NCBI GenBank assembly: GCA_023417515.1
Contig: JAEZFL010000121.1
Coordinates: forward strand, 1-9,906
Length of the DNA: 9,906 bases
DNA from: Pseudomonadota bacterium
GTDB taxonomy: Bacteria > Pseudomonadota > Alphaproteobacteria > Sphingomonadales > Sphingomonadaceae
Direction of reading: 5' to 3'
A program made the translations under genes and the position numbers. Shown here piece by piece: positions 6,134-9,906 of this stretch. Below the pieces are notes generated by a model. It did not search any database. It had not been told where the DNA came from and saw only the letters and a list, made by a program, of their open reading frames with translations. Each line of letters opens with the position of its first letter. The first letter of the stretch is position 1.

Positions 6134-8719
6134 ATGCTCGACGCCCAAAACGCCCCTGCGGCTCCGCCCGCGGCGATCCGCCGCGAAGACTATCGCCCGC
6201 CGGCCTGGGCCGTCCCCGAAATATCCCTGGAGTTCGAGCTGGGCGCCGAGCGAACGCTCGTGCGCAGCCGCCTCACCGCCGAGCGCAATGACGGCGACGG
6301 GCCGCTGACCCTCGATACCGAGGCGGGCAAGGTGCTGAGCGTCAAGGTCGACGGCGAAGCGATCGACGTGCGCCCCGCGGGCGACAAGCTCGTCATCCCC
6401 CTCACGGGGGCGAGCCACATCGTCGAGACCGAGACCGAGATCTCCCCTGCCGCCAACACCCAGCTGATGGGCCTCTACGCGTCTGGCGGCCTGCTCTGCA
6501 CCCAGTGCGAGGCCGAGGGTTTCCGGCGCATCACGCCCTTCCCCGACCGCCCCGACGTCCTCAGCCGCTACCGGGTGAAGATGATCGCCGACAAGGCGAC
6601 CTATCCGGTGCTCCTGTCCAACGGCGATCCGGTCGGCAGCGGCGATCTCGACGGCGGCCGCCACTGGGCCGAATGGCACGACCCCTTCCCCAAGCCCTGC
6701 TATCTGTTCGCGCTCGTCGCAGGCGACCTCCAGGCGCGCAAAGACCAGTTCATCACCCGTTCCGGCCGCACCGTCGATCTCGGCATCTGGGTGCGCGAGG
6801 AAGACCTTCCGCGCACCGAGCACGCCATGAACGCCCTCAAGCAGTCGATGAAGTGGGACGAGGACAGCTACGGCCGCGAATACGACCTCGACGTGTTCAA
6901 CATCGTCGCGGTCGGCGACTTCAACTTCGGCGCGATGGAGAATAAGGGCCTCAACATCTTCAACTCGCGCTACGTGCTCGCCGACCCCGACATCGCCACC
7001 GACGCCGATTATGACGCAGTCGCCGGAGTCGTCGCCCACGAATATTTCCACAATTGGTCCGGCAACCGGGTCACCTGCCGCGACTGGTTCCAGCTCAGCC
7101 TCAAGGAAGGCTTCACCGTCTTCCGCGACCAGTGCTTCTCCGCCGACATGGGCAGCGCCGCCGTCAAGCGGATCGAGGACGTGCGGGCCCTGCGCGCCGC
7201 CCAGTTCCCAGAGGACGGCGGCCCTCTCGCCCATCCGGTGCGGCCCGATTCCTATATCGAGATCAGCAACTTCTACACGGCGACCGTCTACAACAAGGGC
7301 GCCGAGCTGATCCGGATGATGCGCACCATCCTCGGCCCCGAGCGCTTCCGCGCCGGCTGCGACCTCTATTTCGAGCGGCACGACGGCGAGGCCGTGACCT
7401 GCGAGGACTTCGTCCGCGCCATGGAGGATTCGAGCGGGGAGGACCTGTCGCGCTTCCGCCGCTGGTACAGCCAGGCCGGGACTCCGAGGGTGCGCGCAAG
7501 CCTGACCCACGAGCCCGGCGACGGCCGCGCCCATCTCCTCCTCGAGCAGGAGGTCCCGGCAACTCCCGGCCAGCCCACCAAGAAGCCGATGCCGATCCCG
7601 CTCGGCCTCGCTCTGTTCGGCGAGCGCAGCGGAGAGAAGCACGAGGACCGGCTCGTCATCCTCGAGGACGAGCGCGCCGAGTTGGTCTTCGACGGGCTCG
7701 GCGAGCGCCCGGTCCTGTCGATCAACCGCGGCTTCTCGGCCCCCATCATCGTCGAGACCGACCGAAGCGCCGCCGACCTCGCTTTCCTGTCGGCGCGCGA
7801 CGACGATCCCTTCGCCCGCTACGAGGCGATGCAGCAGCTGATGCTCGACACTCTGATCGCGGCGATCAACGGCAGCGGCGATCACCGCGCCGTCATCGAG
7901 GCGGTCGAGCACACGCTTCGCGACCCCGCGCTCGACCCGGCCTTCGTCGGCGAGGCGGTGCTTCTTCCCAGCGAGGCGTTCATCGGCGACAATCTGCCGG
8001 TGGTCGATCCGGAGGCGGTTCACGCCGCCCGCGAAGCTCTCCGCCGCGATCTCGGCGAGCAGCTCGAGGATCTGTGGCGTTCTGCTTACGCCTCCTCGAC
8101 CGCCAACCGCTACGAGCTGTCGCCCGCGGCCAAGGGCCGCCGCCGGCTGCGCACCGTCTCGCTCGGCTATATTGCCGCGGCCGGCGCCGAGGACGCCCCT
8201 GCGCTCGCGCTTCAGCAGTTCGACGAGGCCGACAACATGACCGACCGCCAGGGCGCGCTCGGCGTTCTCGTCAACAGCCACGCTCCGGAGCGCGAAACCG
8301 CGCTTTCCGCTTTCTACGAGCGCTATCGCGGCAACGCGCTGGTGCTCGACAAATGGTTCACCGCCCAGGCGCTGTCGACCCGCGACGACACCGTCGACTC
8401 GGTCGAGCGGCTTGCCCGGCATCCCGACTTCACCCTGACCAACCCCAACCGCCTGCGCTCGCTGGTCGGCGCCTTCGCGGTCAACCAGCGCGGCTTCCAC
8501 CACGAATCGGGCCGCGGCTACCGCTTCCTCGCCGACATGATCGCTGCGGCCGACAAGCTCAATCCGCAGACCGCGGCTCGGCTCGTCCCGCCGCTCGGCC
8601 GCTGGCGCCGCTTCGGCGAGACCCGCGCCGCGCTCATGCGCGCCGAGCTCCAGCGCATCGTCGACCAGCCCGGCACCTCCAAGGACGTGTTCGAGCAAGC
8701 CAGCAAAAGTCTGGCCTGA
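6134..8719 (+). CDS. pepN: Aminopeptidase N, M1 zinc metallopeptidase
   Basis: A cytoplasmic zinc exopeptidase that removes N-terminal residues from peptides in protein turnover. Its 861 residues match the bacterial PepN length (about 870 in E. coli). The substrate-anchoring motif GAMEN is at 266-270. The zinc ligands are HEYFH (302-306) and Glu325 in SLKEGFT, at the expected spacing. Tyr386 in YTATVYNKG fits the catalytic tyrosine. The all-helical C-terminal domain runs from about 550 to the end, and a cysteine pair near 122-125 (LCTQCE) is typical of this branch. ATG 6134 has no Shine-Dalgarno; the likely promoter ends 6 nt before it. The stop lies 3 bp before composite palindrome B, which is the only visible terminator. 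Long open frames opposite this gene are GC-driven shadows. Confidence 0.97.
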   Translation: MLDAQNAPAAPPAAIRREDYRPPAWAVPEISLEFELGAERTLVRSRLTAERNDGDGPLTLDTEAGKVLSVKVDGEAIDVRPAGDKLVIPLTGASHIVETETEISPAANTQLMGLYASGGLLCTQCEAEGFRRITPFPDRPDVLSRYRVKMIADKATYPVLLSNGDPVGSGDLDGGRHWAEWHDPFPKPCYLFALVAGDLQARKDQFITRSGRTVDLGIWVREEDLPRTEHAMNALKQSMKWDEDSYGREYDLDVFNIVAVGDFNFGAMENKGLNIFNSRYVLADPDIATDADYDAVAGVVAHEYFHNWSGNRVTCRDWFQLSLKEGFTVFRDQCFSADMGSAAVKRIEDVRALRAAQFPEDGGPLAHPVRPDSYIEISNFYTATVYNKGAELIRMMRTILGPERFRAGCDLYFERHDGEAVTCEDFVRAMEDSSGEDLSRFRRWYSQAGTPRVRASLTHEPGDGRAHLLLEQEVPATPGQPTKKPMPIPLGLALFGERSGEKHEDRLVILEDERAELVFDGLGERPVLSINRGFSAPIIVETDRSAADLAFLSARDDDPFARYEAMQQLMLDTLIAAINGSGDHRAVIEAVEHTLRDPALDPAFVGEAVLLPSEAFIGDNLPVVDPEAVHAAREALRRDLGEQLEDLWRSAYASSTANRYELSPAAKGRRRLRTVSLGYIAAAGAEDAPALALQQFDEADNMTDRQGALGVLVNSHAPERETALSAFYERYRGNALVLDKWFTAQALSTRDDTVDSVERLARHPDFTLTNPNRLRSLVGAFAVNQRGFHHESGRGYRFLADMIAAADKLNPQTAARLVPPLGRWRRFGETRAALMRAELQRIVDQPGTSKDVFEQASKSLA

Positions 8720-8722
8720 CTA

Positions 8723-8873
8723 TCCTCCCCTGCATTTGCAGGGGAGGGGGACCGCCGAAGGCGGTGGAGGGGCCGCGCGAAGCGCGGTTCTTTTCGGAGC
8801 AAGTCGGCGGCTGCGTCGCCACCCCTCCACCATGCTTCGCATGGTCCCCCTCCCCGAGAAATCTCGGGGAGGA
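8723..8873. repeat. Composite intergenic palindrome, copy B
   Basis: This has the same constant arms as copy A: GGGGAGGGGGACC (8741-8753) with GGTCCCCCTCCCC (8843-8855), GGTGGAGGGG (8763-8772) with CCCCTCCACC (8822-8831), and outer TCCTCCCC (8723-8730) with GGGGAGGA (8866-8873). The hairpins between them differ from those of copy A: CCCCTGC/GCAGGGG (8727-8744), ACCGCC/GGCGGT around GAA (8751-8765), CCGCGC/GCGCGG around GAA (8773-8787), ACCATGC/GCATGGT around TTC (8829-8845) and CCCCGAG/CTCGGGG (8852-8869). It occupies 151 of the 158 bp between the convergent pepN and HAD stop codons, so it is well placed to end transcripts from both sides. Confidence 0.92.
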
Positions 8874-8877
8874 AAAT

Positions 8878-9495
8878 CTACAGCAGCCCCTCGCTCACCA
8901 GCCGCGCGCGCAGGTCCTCGGCGCTCGTGAACAGGTGCGCGCGCATCCCGATCGCGAGCGCGCCATCGACGTTGATCTGGCGGTCGTCGACGAACAGCGC
9001 GTCCGGCGCCCGCAGCCCGAAGCGGTCGAGCGCGAGATAGTAGATCGCCGGATCCGGCTTCATCAGCTTCTCGGCCCCCGACACGACGATGTCGCGGAAG
9101 CGGCCGAAGAAGGCGCGCTCCCTCTCGACGAAGGGCGGCCAGAAGTCCGCGGAGAAATTGGTGATGGCGAAGAGCGGGACGCCGACCTGATCCAGTTCGG
9201 CGACAATCTCGTGAACGCCTGGGACCGGATCGGTGATCGTCTCGCCGAAGCGGCTTCCCCAGGCGGCGATCAGATCGGCATAAGCCGGGAAGGTCTCGCT
9301 GAGCTCGGCGGCGGCCTCGTCGAACGGCCGGCCGCCGTCGAGGCTGTCATGCCAGGCATAGAGGTTCGTGTCCTCGATGAACCTGAGCCGCTCCGAATCG
9401 TCGGCGATCTGCCGGACGAGGAAGCTTTCGGGGTCCCAGCCGTAGAGGACGTTGCCGACGTCGAAGATGACGGCCTTGGGAGGGGCGACGCTCAA
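8878..9495 (-). CDS. HAD-superfamily hydrolase (YihX-like phosphatase type)
   Basis: A 205-residue cytoplasmic hydrolase of the haloacid dehalogenase superfamily. Motif I is FDVGNV with nucleophile Asp12. Motif II is Thr112-Asn113 (AITNFS). The motif III lysine is 146 in MKPDPAIYY, and motif IV is FVDDR (Asp170-Asp171). A helical cap sits between motifs I and II (about 18-90). The residue two after the nucleophile is glycine rather than the usual aspartate, as in the YihX/DxGNV branch that dephosphorylates sugar phosphates. The substrate is unknown. The start is TTG (9495-9493), with AGGAG (9506-9502) 6 nt upstream and no other in-frame start before an upstream stop. That ribosome site abuts the REP-like pair at 9507-9594. 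It lies downstream of rpmJ on the same strand and has no clear promoter of its own. Confidence 0.88.
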   Translation of the reverse strand: MSVAPPKAVIFDVGNVLYGWDPESFLVRQIADDSERLRFIEDTNLYAWHDSLDGGRPFDEAAAELSETFPAYADLIAAWGSRFGETITDPVPGVHEIVAELDQVGVPLFAITNFSADFWPPFVERERAFFGRFRDIVVSGAEKLMKPDPAIYYLALDRFGLRAPDALFVDDRQINVDGALAIGMRAHLFTSAEDLRARLVSEGLL

Positions 9496-9506
9496 CGCGC
9501 TCTCCT

Positions 9507-9594
9507 CGTCATGCCGGACTTGATCCGGTATCCACCTTCTTCTTCACAGTCACGAAGAAAGGCAGGTGGACCCCGGATCAGGTCCGGGGTGACG
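9507..9594. repeat. REP-like inverted pair, CCGGA-TCCGG type
   Basis: Two 31-nt inverted units (9507-9537 and 9564-9594) flank a centre that itself pairs as TTCTTC/GAAGAA. Each unit holds an 8-bp stem: ATGCCGGA/TCCGGTAT with one G·T in the left unit and ACCCCGGA/TCCGGGGT in the right unit. The differences keep or improve pairing. The pair occupies most of the gap between rpmJ and the HAD gene and ends against the HAD ribosome site. It could end or stabilise rpmJ transcripts. Confidence 0.88.
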
Positions 9595-9610
9595 GCGGAT
9601 GCCCGGGCTC

Positions 9611-9736
9611 TTAGCCCTGGCGCGCCTTGAAGCGGCGGTTCGTCTTATTGATGACGTAGGTGCGGCCCCGGCGGCGGATGACGCGGTTGTCGCGGTGACG
9701 CTCCTTGAGCGACTTCAGAGAGTTGCGGATCTTCAT
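9611..9736 (-). CDS. rpmJ: 50S ribosomal protein L36, zinc-free type
   Basis: A 41-residue, strongly basic protein beginning MKIRNSLKSLKERHRDNR and ending TNRRFKARQG. It is a component of the large ribosomal subunit. The classical form binds zinc through three cysteines and a histidine. This one has no cysteine, so it is the C-minus variant usual in alphaproteobacteria. The start ATG (9736-9734) has only a weak AGG ten bases upstream. It is transcribed alone, with a plausible promoter about 60 bp upstream, and a REP-like pair follows it before the HAD gene. Confidence 0.96.
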   Translation of the reverse strand: MKIRNSLKSLKERHRDNRVIRRRGRTYVINKTNRRFKARQG

Positions 9737-9797
9737 GGCGCGACGACCTGACCGTTCCTAAACAGAGAAATTGAGTTGCCGGGAAAAGCGAGGCGCC

Positions 9798-9826
9798 CAC
9801 CTAGGCAAGCAAGCGCCCTTAGTCAA
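9798..9826 (-). promoter_or_regulatory. Candidate promoter of rpmJ
   Basis: On the minus strand, TTGACT (9826-9821; five of six to TTGACA) is followed after 17 bp by TAGGTG (9803-9798). Transcription would start near 9791 and give a leader of about 55 nt. The -35 is the best in this window; the -10 is weak. Confidence 0.45.
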
Positions 9827-9846
9827 CCCGCACGCGTGGTCTCTCG

Positions 9847-9906
9847 CCCCTCCCCTTCAGGGAGGGGATCAAGGTGGGGGGCGAGCCGCGGGCTCGCGCG
9901 GGGCCT
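9847..9906. repeat. Start of another GC-rich intergenic palindrome, cut by the window edge
   Basis: CCCCTCCC/GGGAGGGG (9847-9854 with 9860-9867) forms an 8-bp hairpin. It is followed by GGTGGGGGGC and then a second hairpin GCGAGCC/GGCTCGC (9881-9887 with 9891-9897). The style resembles copies A and B, but the constant blocks are not identical, so it is a relative or another family. The rest lies outside the window. Confidence 0.6.

Noticed and set aside
6041..8698. 885-codon open frame on the minus strand, opposite pepN
   Set aside because: Its translation is a low-complexity Ala/Gly/Asp/Val-rich string without motifs, as expected from the antisense of a high-GC gene. pepN on the plus strand has all catalytic residues.
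9495..9513. Six-codon upstream ORF (ATG at 9513) ending in TGA overlapping the HAD TTG
   Set aside because: It is too short and has no ribosome site of its own; the ATG belongs to the REP unit, so it is probably coincidence.
7054..9630. 858-codon plus-strand frame running through pepN, palindrome B, the HAD gene and a REP pair
   Set aside because: It is Arg/Pro-rich shadow translation crossing several unrelated features, and no domain is recognisable.

Overview
The window is high-GC bacterial chromosome. Gene content and protein style point to an alphaproteobacterium, most likely of the order Sphingomonadales. The clues are the alpha-type MetK, the cysteine-free 41-residue L36, the CAT-type permease with its acidic, proline-rich tail, and the GC-rich intergenic palindromes. 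The order is inferred from memory of protein families, not from a search. No phage, plasmid, IS, CRISPR or RNA gene was seen.

Layout, left to right: an amino-acid permease (+, 129-1733) with a strong hairpin terminator; a PfkB-family adenosine kinase (-, 2032-3021); apolipoprotein N-acyltransferase lnt (+, 3235-4746); S-adenosylmethionine synthetase metK (+, 4803-6044) with its own terminator; aminopeptidase N pepN (+, 6134-8719); a HAD-family hydrolase (-, 8878-9495); and ribosomal protein L36 rpmJ (-, 9611-9736). The genes are housekeeping genes. metK makes SAM, and the adenosine kinase can salvage the adenosine released when the SAM by-product SAH is hydrolysed, so these two probably serve the same cycle. 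lnt finishes lipoprotein maturation, and pepN recycles peptides.

The unusual content lies between the genes. Both convergent gaps (permease/adenosine kinase and pepN/HAD) hold one copy of the same composite palindrome of about 150 bp. It has constant purine- or pyrimidine-rich arms, and different self-complementary hairpins are slotted into fixed positions. In the pepN/HAD gap it fills almost the whole space between the two stop codons. The adk/lnt gap (divergent) and the rpmJ/HAD gap (co-directional) each hold an inverted pair of REP-like units of two further sequence types, with compensatory changes in the stems. Fragments resembling the large element lie at both window edges. No new protein system is visible. 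The composite palindromes are the best candidate for something poorly described, followed by a possible operator palindrome in front of metK.

Two genes (adenosine kinase and HAD) appear to start at TTG behind good AGGAG sites. pepN, and possibly lnt, may be leaderless.
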